NCBI GenBank assembly: GCA_017562135.1
Contig: QEYB01000895.1
Location: forward strand, 1 to 64,000
DNA: 64,000 bases
Reading direction: 5' to 3'
Source: Dipylidium caninum
Taxonomy: Eukaryota; Platyhelminthes; Cestoda; Cyclophyllidea; Dipylidiidae
Shown here: in pieces, positions 46,401-61,400 of the stretch
Numbering within the stretch: position 1 is the first letter of the stretch
How the letters are laid out: every line of letters starts with the position of its first letter
Made by a program: the position numbers and the translations under genes
The notes under the pieces: model-generated
What the model was told of the DNA's origin: nothing
Database searches by the model: none
What the model saw: the letters and a program-made list of their open reading frames with translations, nothing else

Positions 46401-49400
46401 CAAAGGCGACGGCTGAAAATCATAAGTTACAAGTTCGTGGAAGATGCGAAGTCGGCGATAAAATGAGGTACTTACCAGGAAGATTTTCCAAAGCTTGTTC
46501 CAAGAAATCCAACAAACCAGGATGTACGATCAATGACTGTCACAAGAAAAATTGCACTTTAACATAGACAAAATGAGAATCAGTACAGTCTTGCCTGAAT
46601 GGATGGCTCTTTAGTGAGTGAGGATTTCAACCATTAAGTAGAAGGCCATTTCGGGACGCTCCAAAATCAAAAACTCCAACAAAAGCATATAAAAAAAACG
46701 ATGCACACCTGTGGAAGCTTCTGAAATTCAACATTAGCGTAGAGATCGGCAGAGCGACCGACATCACGATAGGTGATGGGATTTGTACAGGAATTGATTT
46801 TTTGAGAGAGTTCAGGCGACGGTGTTCCATCGCCATTAGAGGCCTTAGCCTCCAGTTCCTCCTTTTCCGTCACATCTGCACTAGCAAGCATCGGCACATC
46901 TTTTTCGGAGTTGTGTAACATCTCCACTGGTACGTTGTCGCGACGAATGGCCGGGTTTGATTTTGCCTTCGTCTCCTCCGCAGAGACACGGTGGGATTGT
47001 CGATTCCAAGGGTCATAATTCGTATGTGACTTGTAGTGTAACTTTAAAAACCATAACGGTAATTGGAAAAGGTAAGTTTGGAATCAGCTTCACGATCGAC
47101 TTAAAAAGGTTAAATTAATAAAGATGTAGGAGGGTTCTCAATATTGATGTAAGGTCACGAAGTTTTAATTCAGTAAAATTAATGTGTACGTTAAAAAGTG
47201 ATTAAGAACTCACCCCAACATCGAGAGCAGGTAAATAAAACACGGAAATATCAGTTGGCTTCAGTAGGGGATCCTGCAATAGTTGCCTTTTGTATCTAGC
47301 CAGGTAGGCTTTGTATAGGTCGTCTTGCAGAGAAGAGGGACTCCCTATCGCCGGCGAAGTGGGCCAAATCGACTTGCCAGTGAACCCACTGCCTTCCTGT
47401 TTTGGAAGTCGGGGGTGCAGACCACACCTGCCGGAATCCACATGGATATTGACGTCTAGCTCTAGGAGCAGGCTGCTCCTCGGAGGCCCCTCTGTGGAGG
47501 AACTGTGAGGGGATGACTCTTTCTTATTTTTTACAACTGAAGAAGCAGAAACATGTTTCCGAGGCGGCGGAGTGGGAGGTTGGCGTAACTCCTTCTGCGC
47601 CAGAGAGCCGGCCACCATTGTACTACTAAGATACTCGTCTTGCAGTGAGTACGTGTCTAAGAGCAGAAGAACTTAACCATACGGTAGAAAAGAGGACATC
47701 AAATAACAGAAGAGTGTGGGTGATTACCTGACTTACGAGCGCTGAGCTTGTCGGGCCGAAGAGTTAATGGAATTTTCGCCAAATGTGTGGCAACAGCAGA
47801 CTGACCATCGTCAGTCGCTATCCCAGAAGTTGGATCTTCGACATCGAAATATATAGAGTCGTTTCGTGAGGACGCTGACAAGCCACAGGCGTTAGAGGAC
47901 CCTTCAACACTCACGAGGTCAGCGTCATCTTCAGCTGGTGATGGAGAAGGCGCTGCACTGTTGATTAGTTTAGGTAGGCTAATAAACAGACAGGTAGGAG
48001 AAAAAGATGATAAAAGTCATTTTGTTGATTTTTACTGAATGGGTGCAGAAACCTACTCGTTCTCATGCTTTATTTCATCCTTAACCAAAGAGTTGGCTCG
48101 CCGAAGACCGCATGAAGGATAGGCGGTGATCGCTACCCTCTTGCGCAGGTTGCTCCACTTAAAGCGTCTATACTGACCGGACTGTTGTTGCATTCCAAAA
48201 TTCGCACTTCCGAGAGAAAATGGCTCATAATAAGTAATATGCAATGTAATGACACTATTAGTGCGATGTTTAACAAATTTAGGAGTAAATAGCTGTTAAT
48301 TGTATTAATTTGCAAATTTAATCGACGAAAATGCGCAACTAACTCGGCTGGGAGGAGTGAATATTCGAGAGCTCTAAATCCAGAAGGGGTGTTGAGGACT
48401 TTGGCAGTGTTCTCGTCGAGGGAAAAATTAGGCTCCACAGAGGGAGGAGAAAGTTCATCATTTACAACAAATGCTTCTTCTTCTGCCTTCTCTTCCACAT
48501 CACCAGCAACACCGGGAGCTTGTTGTTCTCCATCGTCATTCGCTACAGTGGTGAGAATTTCAAACAGAGCATTCAAACGGCGACCGATGTTGTCGTCCAT
48601 GTGCACATCGAGACCCCTCATTTGATATTGAATTTTCACCAACCAACGACCTGGCTCCTCTGAAAAGAAGGAAGGATGATAAAAACCCCTGACAAGATCT
48701 TCCCTTGAACACTCACTAATCAGGATGTTTAAAATTATGACGCCATTTTCACGTGTGTTGCTCATAAACCATAAAATAATGTTGCCAATTTGCGATAGTA
48801 CGAATTTGTACAACGGATGTTCCTCAATAATATAGGGAGCTTGAACACAAGCTACCTGCACGTAAGGCTTCCACGGCCCTCCAGCAAACCCGAAATGTTC
48901 CGCTGGGTACCACACAGGCATTCATAACAACCAGATGCTCTTCCTTCATTACAGTAACCGTAGAACGCGTTTTGTCCGGCTTCCAATCGTCGGAGCCTAC
49001 GTTGAAATCTTCGTCGAATCGCAGACAGAAGTCTTCAAGGGAAAAATAGTCAACAAATAAAATGATATTGCAACGAGGCAAGAAAGCTGTCTGTGATCTT
49101 ACCTGTAAATTCACCTTCACTGACGAGGGAACCGCGTAAACAGGCAGAAATACGACTCTGTTCCAAAGTCAATACAAGAGCGGTTCGGGAATCCAATTCC
49201 ATAGATTGGGAGCTCAACTAGAAGGTTAAAAAGTGACACAGTTGCCTGGAAATATGGAAAGACCAACTTGAAGGATGTTGGTGGGGAGACAGATGCCCAA
49301 GTCCTCGACATTGAGTTGGAAAAAGAGGATAGGCCCAGAGATCACAGGAAGAGACGGTTGTGCAGTAGGGTCGCGGGTCTGACTGCGCTTAGGGAGGCCC

Positions 49401-52400
49401 CCAGTACCGGCAGAGCTAGTATTGTCTCCAGACGAGGGGCTCGAGAGGCTGGGTGATGCCGTTGGAAGCGAACATGCAACAAATCATGCACTGATGGCGT
49501 TGGGGGAGTCACGCGATTATGACTAGTCTCCGCCCTTAGAGAGGCTGAATTTGCTCCATCAGACTGAAGGCAAAGGAGTAAGAGGGAACTCGGAGAAATT
49601 CCGTGTAATAAAGGAGGAGGATGAGGAGAAAGAGGAAGTTAAAGGAACGTCATAACTACGAGTATATTGTAAAAATGCAAAATAATCAAAACCTAACTAA
49701 GTCCCTAACGAGGAGAAAACACGTATTCACAATTATCTTATAGAAATGGTAATTTCACAAGTCTTGATTTACCAATGCTTCCAGCTGCTGAATGTGCTCA
49801 TTCCACTTGGCAAATTCACTGTTGTAGACCATCCATATGAGGATAGCTGAAGAATTTCGAGACAATAAGGTATTAAGTAAACAGACAAATGGATTAGCTG
49901 TAATAAAAGGGAACGCACTAACAACAAAACAAAGCCAGCAACTTGAGTACTTCAAGGGCAATTCAAACAGATTAGTAATAATAATTATGGCCTTAAACTA
50001 CTACAAAGGATAAGTTGATATCTGGATGTAACAATTTAAATAGTTGAGCATAATCAACTTTGCGGTACGCACTTCTGTCGAAAGCCGAAGGCTTGGCCCA
50101 AATGATTGGACGGCGAAGGGATATCAGAAAGGCCTCTTGGCCAACAACAGAGCCAATACCACTGCTACCGGCGTCGTCGACCGGTGTAAATACTACACTA
50201 CTGGCTCCGCTAGTATTGCCGGACTGTCCACCAGCAGCACCTGTACTACCACCACCACCAGTGGTCTCAAAAGCTTCGCCATCGGTGCGAGGAGGCAAGG
50301 AGCGAGCGTGGACGGAACGTGAGCCACCCTCTTCAAAAGCGCGGAGCAACTTAGTGCGGTGCGTCTGGTGATTAGTCGGCGGATTCACTTCTTCCGCTAA
50401 TAACGAGCGGAGGGCTATAGTTGTGCGAAAGAACGCCAAAGTCCGGAATTCTTGGTCCCATACTTCATAAAAGACGTCCTATTGGAGAAAACGAGAATAT
50501 TCGAAATTAGGGCCACGGGGGTAGCCTAAGAAGTGACATTCTTCCGTCAACAAATTAATTTTAGTAAAAACGATTTACGGGAAAATGGCAGACAGCATGC
50601 CATTCTTTAACACTTCAGCAAAGTGAGAAAACCTAGTTTCAAACATGTTAGAAAAGGAATGCAATATTCACGAAAAAACGAAATCCCACCTGATCAAGAT
50701 GTCCCAATTCAATGCTCAAATGGTCAATTTTAGCATAGATGAGGATTGATTCAGAGCCTAAAAACACGTGAAACGATAAATACCGCAAAGTAATGAAAGC
50801 AGCAGCTGATGAGAAGGCAGTTACTTACTTGTGAATGACAGCGTGTCCGATGAGGCCTGTGGTCTCGAGTTAGAATCCCGAGTTGTCTGTGGCTTTTCTG
50901 CTTTTTTAACGGGCGGTGTGGAACCCGAGAAATCGGCATGAGGTCGAGCGGAGAAGGAAGAAGAAGAGTCGGTGTACCAGCTGGCATGGGTCCGACTTAC
51001 TCTGTTGGAGAGCTCGACATGCATTTCTGAGGTTTCAAATTTCACCGCGCCGTTGGAAGTTTTAGCAAGGAGGAGAATGCCGCCAAATTTAAAGCTGAAC
51101 ATGAATTAAAAGACTAATTACCAACAATGTAGAGTAATGAATGCTTTCACCAGAAAATGTTTCACATATGAACCGTAAGCGAAACCAGCAAAAACACAAT
51201 TTCGGCGGCAGCTCACCGGAAACTAAAACGGGTGGAAACAGAATACCGGCTGGGAGGAGCAGAGGGGACTTCAAGGATGGAATGCGACGGAACGGTAGAA
51301 GCCGAGCATCGTCGCTGGTGCTGTTGCTGCTGCATAAGTCGAGATCGTAATGAGCCCCCTGGCGTTTGCCAGGACTGCTGTTCACCGGCCATTTTTCGGA
51401 TGACTTCGTTTATTTCCTGTCAATAGAAGTGACACAAAATCCAAGGTAGATACCGTTATGCAATATTTAGTCGTCGCAGGATGATAAGTAAACTTATTTA
51501 GGGGAGTATGATAATGAGAAAAAGAGTCTAACAGCACCTTCATAAAGAGTTTGACGACGACCATTATGTAGTTGAGCCTGTCGGATGGTAAGCGTTGCTC
51601 GAAAAAGCCGACTGAGATTTGCGCATCGAGGTAGGAACCTTCGTGTGAGGCTAGGCCCTGAGGAACGATACGATCACCGCTGGGGCCGAGAATGCAGTGG
51701 CCGCCAGGCGACTGCCGTCGTGCCAGAGATGCCAGAATCTTTGGCAAGCTCAAGCTAACAGCTCGTGGGAAAACAATTGGTAAATGCTGAAACAAAAGTA
51801 TAGCCTACTGTGAAACAGCAAAAGTAAGGTCACAGACAATAATACAGCTTGAAATTTTAAACCATTGAAATAATTCCAAAATATAAATAGTGATTGACTG
51901 ACCAAAGACTGGAAACTAAGTGCGTGCTTGTTCACAGTCACGTCCAGGTACCCAGTAGGTCCAATCTGGCCGAGGAAATATACGGGGTCCACGGTGTAGA
52001 CAGCATTTAGTGAGGGATGAAGAGAGACAGTGACAGTAAGACCCCTCGCGATAGCTGTCACGTTGATGATGACGGGAGGAGAGCTGACACCAACATTACC
52101 CAGAAGATGGTCTTCTTTCTCAGTTCTACGATTTAGACCATCTGGAATTGCCGCAACTCCTTCGTCCGTCCACGTTCGTCTGTAGGGGACAAATGAATGT
52201 AGAATAAAAATGTGTACCAAGGCAATTTTTTCACTGAGTGCGGATTTAGATGTGGCAACATACTTCCTACTAGCCGAAGAAGAGATGGGAGGATTGGTGG
52301 GCAAATGGAGGAACTCCGAGACGGTGGTGCTGAGGTGTCGGGCTTGTCGCTGAACCATTCCATGCAGGCGAACTGGATGATGGGGTACAGTGATTTCCAC

Positions 52401-55400
52401 GTGCCCCATTCCGATAGTGCAGGCATTTTTCTCACCGTGGCGCGAGGACTGGGCGCAAGAGAGTAGGACATGCGAATGATCAATCTTCATGGAACCAGCC
52501 TCCCTACGGTAGGAAAGAGTCGTTCTTACGCGTCAGACTTGGCAGAATACACAGACGATAATAATCTAAAATTCCTAAAATAATAGAACTTCGCTATTTA
52601 AATTTCTACAGTAATGACCTACTGAGCAAATTTGCCGATTCCTTCTATCAGCCGTATGTCACCATCTCCAAAGTGGCCTGAAAAGCTGAAGTTTGACGAT
52701 TTCTCCTTAAAAAGACCTGAAGAGTAACAAAAATACCTTACAGTTCGTAGTTAAGCACACGAGAGGTGGTAAAAGTTCGAATCAAAATTGCAAAAAACCA
52801 ATAATACAAACATTATCATTCCTAAAACGATGTCAGCAAAAAAAGCTTCAATTAAAAGTAAAATAGGATCCAGTTGGTTAATAGGGGAAAGTTAAGTAAG
52901 CATTCCGCAAAATGGAAATAATTAAACATTAATGACAGTCCCACAATATCTCGGCTTTTATATCATGAGCAACAGGTTGTGTTCAGAGCACAGAGGCACC
53001 TAACGTCAAGAAAAATTAGGGGAAGGACTTCATCGGCAATACAAAAACTGATTTTACAAAGGGACAGGGTTAAAAGATATTGTATAAAGCGATTATAGAG
53101 TGGTTTGACTCACTGTGTCCCCGAACACGATTGGTTTTAGTAAACGAGCCGTGGATCCTGCGCACGACGGCGGTCAGATTGACCTCGGACAGGACTGCAG
53201 AAACAGTCATTTGGCGTACGCGCATAGTGACGAGAACCACGGTAGGAACGCGTTCTGAGGTCTTGAACCAAGGGGTCGAAACAGAAGAACGCTCACCCCT
53301 TCTAGCCGGCACCACCACCGAATCACATGATGCCGAGACTGATGCGGTAGAGTGGCGCCGAGCCTGGCCCGCCTCGAGGTCCACCGTGTTATCATGACGA
53401 CCGGCCATAAAGGAGAAACGTGAAGTCGATCCCCCCACCAGAGCGATTACACCGCCTGCATGGGCTGTGGCCTCCTCCTTATGCGTTAAGCCCTATCAGT
53501 TTGTGCGGATGAATTCGGATTAGAGATGTGGCTTATAGTCTTCACTTGTGTTCAAAAAATTTTGCAAATTGATGCCTCTCGCAAAACTTTTAAGGCATCT
53601 CCTCCGAACTAAATGTAATCCAAGCTTTTTTAGGGCTACAAGAATCTAGGCCTGTCATTTTTTCAAACTCAAGCATATTCATCAAAAATACACCAAACCA
53701 TTGTAAGGTGACTCATGGCTCTGAATTTTTTAGAGCAGAGTACATTAAAACTAACAGATTATGTCATGATAGGAAAAAAAAAACAGAAACAATGCTATCA
53801 TCAACTGGTACTTAAGACTAATGTTAACTGGAATAGTCCAAAGTATCCATGCCTTGAGCGAAGTAATATGGGGAATTGGAGACAGTATTTGGACATACTG
53901 CCCATAGGCTACCACATGATATTCAAATCTTATGATGAGATCTGGTTAATCACTTGAACTCAGGGTCTTTTACGCTTACACGAATTCGAAAGTGCAGCTC
54001 GAGACGATTTCGGCCAAATTGAGGAAAATTATACAAGCACTCTAAAATAATTTATGTTCAAACGAACGTATGCAAACGATAAAATCTCACATGACTAAAA
54101 ACACTTTGTAATTAGTTTCCGAGTGGTATTTCGTAAGACAATGTCCAAAATGCCTCCTTGGATTTAGCGGGACAGGTATCGCAGTAACACACTACTTCCC
54201 GTCTACCTCCAATTTTGTTTTGACCAAGGAAAACCCTGCATTCCCTATTTGGCCCTTTCAGTGCTACTTGAAGCTTTCCAGTTAGTCAGATTTTATCGTA
54301 ATGCGACGTAGACGCCTGCTCACGATGCTGGCGATATAATCCCCTCAATTACTGGACCAGTGATTTTAAAAATTGCTAATGACTTGGTGGCTTTTCCGTT
54401 TTTTGGTCTTTTCTAGTTTATACAAAATGTAGGAATTAATCAGGCGAATTTATATACCGAAAAAGTCTACACCTTCATTTAAGTGATTTTCGCTCGATTA
54501 AAGGGACACTTACCAGTAAAATAACCGCGATTCAGCGAGGGCAAACCATTAACAGATTTCAGTGAAACATAGTATTAACATAATAATAACGTCTCCCACT
54601 GATCCAGTTACAAAACTAAGATTAAAATAGTAAAATTTTAGAAATCGAGCCTAGGTAGTAGTGAGTGATGAACGACGCACATAATAAAAAAATCAGTACA
54701 CCGAGGATAAAAGCATGGCGACAAAATTTCCCAAGGTAGAAATAAATGCAACTCATAAAACCCCATATTTCTGTTTGGCATGCAGCAGGCGGTACGCAAT
54801 TAATTAAATAGAGCGCACAAGCTGCATAAGTAGAATTGGCAAATTTAGGTCGAGAGGCTTCGATTTGAAGAAGAGGAGGCTCACAAGAAAATTTACACCT
54901 TGCACAGCATTGAGAAAATAAATAATTAATGCTTAAAAATTTAACACGCAGACATGAGGCACGAAAGTATGAGATGGCTGGGCCGAAGACTCATGCAGCC
55001 TTTGATGGCAGAACCGGTGAAACAGAAAAAAACGTACAGGAGAGAAGTAGTCATCTTCCTCAATTATTGTTGGCATAGCGGATCCCTGGAATCAGTTAAA
55101 GATTCATAACGCCCTAGCAAGATCAGAGTATAACCGAGTAGCATAAATCTATGCAGAGTAGAGCGAAGAAATAACTTTCTTGACTGGAGAATTTTGGTCG
55201 AGACTATTTATGATAGCACAGTTCAAAATAGTACAGTATTTTAAAAATGTGTTCAGAATCCATACCTTTTTCGTGACATTTTTGGTTTCAGGAACCGTCG
55301 AGTAGATGTCGATGTAGCGGAGCATTCTCCTCCAACATTCGGGCAAGGAAGTGGGGTTAGTCGTTTCACCGGTACCCACTGTTGCCATTTGAAGTTTAGC

Positions 55401-58400
55401 GGCTGTAGTTAAATGAGGAGAAGATGGGTTGGAGGGTTCACCTTGAGCTCCCACTCCTTCTGAAGGTAGATTTTTATGCGGCAGAATATCTTGAAAAGAT
55501 CCGGACGAAGGAGGCATTGGATGGAAATCGCGACCAGACATTCGAATAGGCGTGTTCCCATCTAGGAAATCATTTTTATTTAGAGACATCGACTTGCTCT
55601 ACACAATTTCACAAAGAATGGCAATTCAAAAATCTTACCACCAGCATTGGAAAAGGTTTGATGGGCTACGCTGTCAAGTATACTGTCTTGTGATTGCCCA
55701 CTGAGTCTAATATAATCGGGACGTGACTTGATAGTACTCCCTGTTTCAAGTGTATTCGTAGCCGAACCTACAAATTTGAAAAAAAGAATAAATTTCAGAA
55801 CAAAACATATTTCCTTCAAGAAATGGTATTTGAAAGATAATAAATTATTGAGACGACAGATCAACGGACACTCCTTCCACAAAAAAAGGCCAAATAATGA
55901 CGGTTAAAACGAATACAAAAAGGAAAAAAATTGTTTCAAGCATTTCTGCATGTAAGAGTGAGGAAGTACCCTTGGGCTCAACCACCGGTTCACAAGCAAC
56001 GAGGTTCCTTCTTCTATCCGCCAACTTTTGTGCATCGCGAGCGCAATAGAACATGGTGACAAATTGATGAGTGAGTCTGAAAAGAGGCATATTCGAATGT
56101 TGGCTGATGCTATCCACATGAAGATCTGCTATTATTTTGGTTGTTGTCGATCGCAGTTCCACATCACCTAATCGTGGCTGAAAAATGAAAACCAAAATTG
56201 CTCGATTTCTAATGCAGAAAGGAATGTAATAATCCATTAATGCAGATGCCATACGTTAATACTTTCTCTCTTGCCAAAACCAACGACGTCACGAAGGGTA
56301 ATCTTGGTGGAGAAGCGATGGCACATCAGGGCTTTTTGAGAAGAGAGACTCGAAACATCCGTTCCCGGTTTGTGCGCGACCGAAACGCCACCAACATTGA
56401 CTTTCGGCAAGACGCCAGTTCTTAGTCGTCGCGAGCCCATAGCAGAAGCAACCAAAGTTGAGTTCGATGATGACGGGTCAAACTTCTGCAGGGGATTATC
56501 CAAGGAGTCGCATATTTCAATTTGAAAACATTCGAGCATACCCTCAGCTGCAAAGAGTCCGCCAAATTTTTTCATGAGCGTGCTGCGACGTACGCCCTGA
56601 AAAGGGTAGTTAAGAAGTGCAGGTTAACAGTCGATTCAAGGAAGCAGTAGTGTTTAGTGCACACGCGCAAACCTTGATGTTAACGCCGATGGCTTCGAGC
56701 AGCGGTCTGAATGGTCGTTGCGCATCATCAACAAAATGGAATTGACCCCTAAGGTGGTTGATCTGGTTGACATTATCGGGTGTGATAGAGGATGGACGGC
56801 GGCAGCGAAAATCACTTTTCTCACTTCCGGTACCCTTAGGGCGAAACGCAACCTCCGCCGCGGCATTCACTTGTGTTCGATGGGATTTGTCCAATCCATT
56901 GCCTCGACAGGGTGGTGGAGATTCAGCAGCATCTAATACGTTGATACTTGAGTCCAACTGTCTACAAGATTGGGGATACATTAAAGTGATAATCATAGAC
57001 AGAAATGCATGGTGATTGGGGTGTCTTCAGCCTTTATGTAACCAAATGGCATTTTTTTTAATAGAGCTTTATCAACGGAGGCTTGTGAAATTAAACCTTG
57101 TATGAACTACATAAACAAGGATGAGCATCGTAACATTGAACCTCTTTCCAGTGGAGCCACTCTCCTCTCACTTTGCACTCTGCAAAGAAGTATTATTTCA
57201 GCTGCAAATCTCCAGAACCCACTGAAAATTTCTATAACACTTCATTATGGAGAAAGACATTAGGGTATACGAACTGGAGATTCTTTACGACATTTCGAGT
57301 GCGGAGAGAGGATACTCACAGAAATCGGGAAAAAAATAAATTGCTTATTTAATAAAATTTTCTTCAATGTTGAAAGTAACTTGAAATTAATCATGTATTA
57401 AGTTGTTAATCATGCTTATTTTGGGTGAAAAAACAGTCAGTACCCAATACCACCGACTGGAAGAAAATCGAAATGTTAGGTAACATGATGCCAGAGATAC
57501 CAGTGCATCAATGGTAAAATAAGTTTCATAGTAGGCCTGCGGCTTATTTGTGATAAGATATCACGTAATAATTGTTTACGATGTGATTAGTTTTTGTTTT
57601 TGGTGTTACAAAATCCATTGATAAGTCGGCTAGCTCGTCAGGTTCTGCAGTAAGAAGGTGAGCATAACAATGAAGCCCGTAAGCTTGGAAACTGGTGGGA
57701 AAGATTAAACCATAAAGCCCCCTAATATTTATAATTTCATAAATACCACCAGGACGCATTAGATGACAGCTAAGATGATCATTCAGTAGTTTCATAAGGG
57801 ATAAGAAAAGAAATTTGAAAACTTGCATGCGCAAAAAATGCTTACACAACAACTGCACTTCAAGTCATCTTAAAGACCAGACTACACGGATTTGGTTAAG
57901 AAAAAAACATGGTACAAAATGAAAGTACTTATACAATGCATATACTTGTTGGGATACTATAGATAGAACGTCAAATGATAACTATGATTGAATTAGAGAA
58001 CAATATAAGAATATTCAGTAGTGTAGATTACATGACACACCTCAGACCATGCTGAGCATCCTGCAGGAAACGATAAAGGATGGTATTTTCGCAGCGAGGT
58101 TGTGAATCATTAACGAGGGATTCAACATCCAGATCGGACTCTTCTATCTCGTCTATCACATCTACCGTAACATCACGATTTTCCAGACGATCTCCAGTCG
58201 TACCGAATTTGCGCGAAGAAAGAGCTGGGTTTTGCGTCATCAGTTCAAACATTCGCAATGTCAGGCCAGAAGGGCGGCGCTCCACACTGTCGGTGCACAG
58301 AGGGACTTTCCTGGCGGTAGGCGAGAACTCCTTCCTCCGACTTAACAAAGCTGTGAGTTTTCGGGTTGTCACTGGGACGACAGTGGGTATACGCATGACG

Positions 58401-61400
58401 TCGACGGCGACGCGCCACTCACGAAGGATGAGAAATAGACCACGAAGCAACATCATCTTCTCGGGGAGGACAGACTCACAGAGCCATTCATTCAATTTGG
58501 CATCAAGAGAAGCTTGGCCATCCTGCTCCCGTAGGACTTGTAAGTAACGTCTTAGAGTGGTGAATATCTGACACGAGGGATCGTAGCGAAGCCGACGTGC
58601 ATCCGGTGTACGCAAAGTGGGGTAGGTGTTAAAGATCTAAGATTAACGTCAATAACAATCAACATAAAATTTGGTTACTAGGATCAATGTGAATAAGCTG
58701 CTAGCATAGAGCCTACACACCTCGTCTTCAAGAGAACTGAAACGGATGTCAGGGAGGAGCTTGTTATTGTTCAATGTTTCCATCATGAGACAGGCAAGAA
58801 CTGAGAGGGTTCGACGTTCCGTGAGAGAGATAAGGTGTTTTGAACTAGAGATAAGATGGTCACAGGGCCCAATCCACGCATTCACTGTCGGAGTTACGGT
58901 ACTCAGGAAATTCCAATCAGAACTGAAATGCGAAATATTAGCACACAAAATAATAAAAGCCAGTCCAGAATGTCTCCTCGAAATAACGGTTACAGTACCG
59001 AATAATTTCAGCACGACGTTTGTTTGGCAAGTGCTTAGGAGCCGGAAAGTTCAGCCAAACAGTTCTGACGTGCAGGTTCATTAAAAAGGCGTTTTTAATC
59101 CCTCCGTAGTCTTCATCGGCATCTTCCTTAAGCGTCTTGTCATCAGAGTTTTCCTTAAGGGTAAAATCAGCGAAAACATCGAAATTTTTTTAAATGACGC
59201 AAGGAATTGTCAAATATCGTGGACATTTACAAGAGGAGCTCAACACAATTAAATGTAAAAGGCGAAAAAAAGAGGTAAGAGACATTATTAACAATACCAG
59301 TAGTGAGATAAATAATACCTTAGTGAAAGAAATGTTATAAGAAAAAGTCAATAGTGTATCTTTGAAATGATGAATTTACTCACCATTATAGTGGGGCTAT
59401 AGGGTATTGCCGCGATTAGGGTCACCACCGTCCTCCCCAGACTCTTCGTTATCAATAGTCGCAACACACGTCCTCACTTTATCATTTACTCTTGGTTCAG
59501 ATTTCTCCTCCAAAGAATCTCCATAACCCTTTCTTTGGACAAAAAGAAGCATCAGTTCTTCCATGCCAGACTCAAACATGATCCATCCAGCGGAATGTTC
59601 GGGTAACACAGACTCAGAGGAAGGCATCGGAGCTGGAGAGCGGTGAGAGGGAGGCGGGACAGGGGTAGTCGGTTCGGGGCCATGGACACCGGTGTAAAGT
59701 CCACCTGCGAGAGGAGATTTGCTAGCGGCTATTCCTGACCGCTGGTCTGCGTCAAAAGCAAAGAAGACGCGAGAGGCGGAAAAGGGAATGGCGGTGAGGA
59801 GAACCTCGGGTGTGAAGGAGGACTCGCGTGTGAGCCGACGCAGTTGCGAGTGAATGCGGGAGATGGAGAAATTGCAGACGAGGCGCTCTGTGTGGCGTAC
59901 CTCCGTGGCACTAACAACCTGGGGTGTGGAGGCTTGTGCAACCGTTTCAGGTAGTATCAATCTGGTTTCTGCATCTCCTTCTAAAAGTGGAAATTCAGTG
60001 TTAGGCGATAAACTTCATCAGTTATAGCGCATAGAAAACGTGCCTGTTTGGGGTCGTTGAGGGTTAGATGTTGAAGCAGCGGTTTGACCACCGAGACGGA
60101 GAGAAGTGATTTCTGAACGTAGTGCAGAAGAGAGAAGTGGGGAAGCAGCCGTTGACACATTATCATCGTGCTCCTCCTGTACATCGCTCAATCTTTCGCC
60201 AACCAACCTACTCGAAAGCAAATTCGGCGAGAAACCACGCGCAGGCGATCCCACTTCCCGAGATTCAACGCCATAGTGCGAAATTGTCTTATTGTTTAGA
60301 ACCTGATATGGACGTACAAAGGAGTAATAGGACGAGTCTATAAAACCTCTGGTCAAAAGCAAACAGGCAAAAAGGTAAGCAAAGTATAGTGGTGCTATTT
60401 TTGACGCATGACTCTATATGAAAAGCAAATTAGTCCTTACCTCGACCTTAACCATGTCCACGGCAAGAGTGAGCAGCGAAACACAGGTAAGATCATGCAA
60501 TCCCAGGGACAGACTATCAACGGTTACGACATCTTCCACTGCATAGATTTGCATGAAGCCAATATTTACTCGACCAAGGGAGAGAAGACCAAGGAGATTG
60601 TTCTCCTCGGCAAGGTTGTTGCGGTTATCAGATAGAGGAATTTGGTGTTTATAAGATTCATTGACTGTCCAAGTACTTGGTGTCGCGTCAGATACATTTA
60701 ATTGGGTTGGGCGAATTGGAATTTCTGAGTGAGCACGCTTATCGACCGGAGGTGCTTGTGCTTCTGGAGAATTAAAGAGAATAAAGGGGGTTGTCAGAAA
60801 ATATGCAAAACAATACTTTCCTAATGGTGAAGAGGTGGCGAACATGAATGCGAAGTCATTTCAATAGGCCTTACCGGTTGAGGTAGAGCCATGATCCCCT
60901 CCGAATCTGTGAAACCATGTGCTATTTTCGGAGAATTGATCGAAGAAGAAGACGTAGCGTTTTGAAGGTTGTGATGAGGATGCTATCAACAATGGCGACT
61001 TAATGTCCGAACGACCCGGAGGTGTTTGGTGCCTCAGTTGCTGCTCATACAGCACTTTACCCTGACGGCCAGCGGAGAGGAGACACTTGAAGTGCAACTC
61101 ATCGATAACTGAACTCGGAGAACGATTTGCCAAAACTGGAGCCATAATCGTAATATACCTGAATGGGGAAAGAAGTCAACTCCCCGTCATCTGAGTTCCA
61201 TGTTACTTGAAAAATGGGAACTTTTAGTTGAATGGAACAATTCACAATAATTTCAGCGATATGTTTGGGAGTACCAGTGTTGGGAGCAAAATAAACTGGA
61301 AAAATGCCAAGGTCTTATGGTAAATAACAAAGTCGCTAACATTACCTACACTACGACGCATGTAGAGATTCGTTGTTCACATTCGCAAATGATACAACAA

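Noticed and set aside
53715..53957. 80-codon plus-strand frame
   Set aside because: Sits inside the large BLTP1 intron, AT-rich, no motif.
57544..57858. 104-codon minus-strand frame between BLTP1 exon blocks
   Set aside because: No counterpart in human BLTP1 at this position; composition typical of AT-rich intron. A small exon inside it cannot be ruled out.
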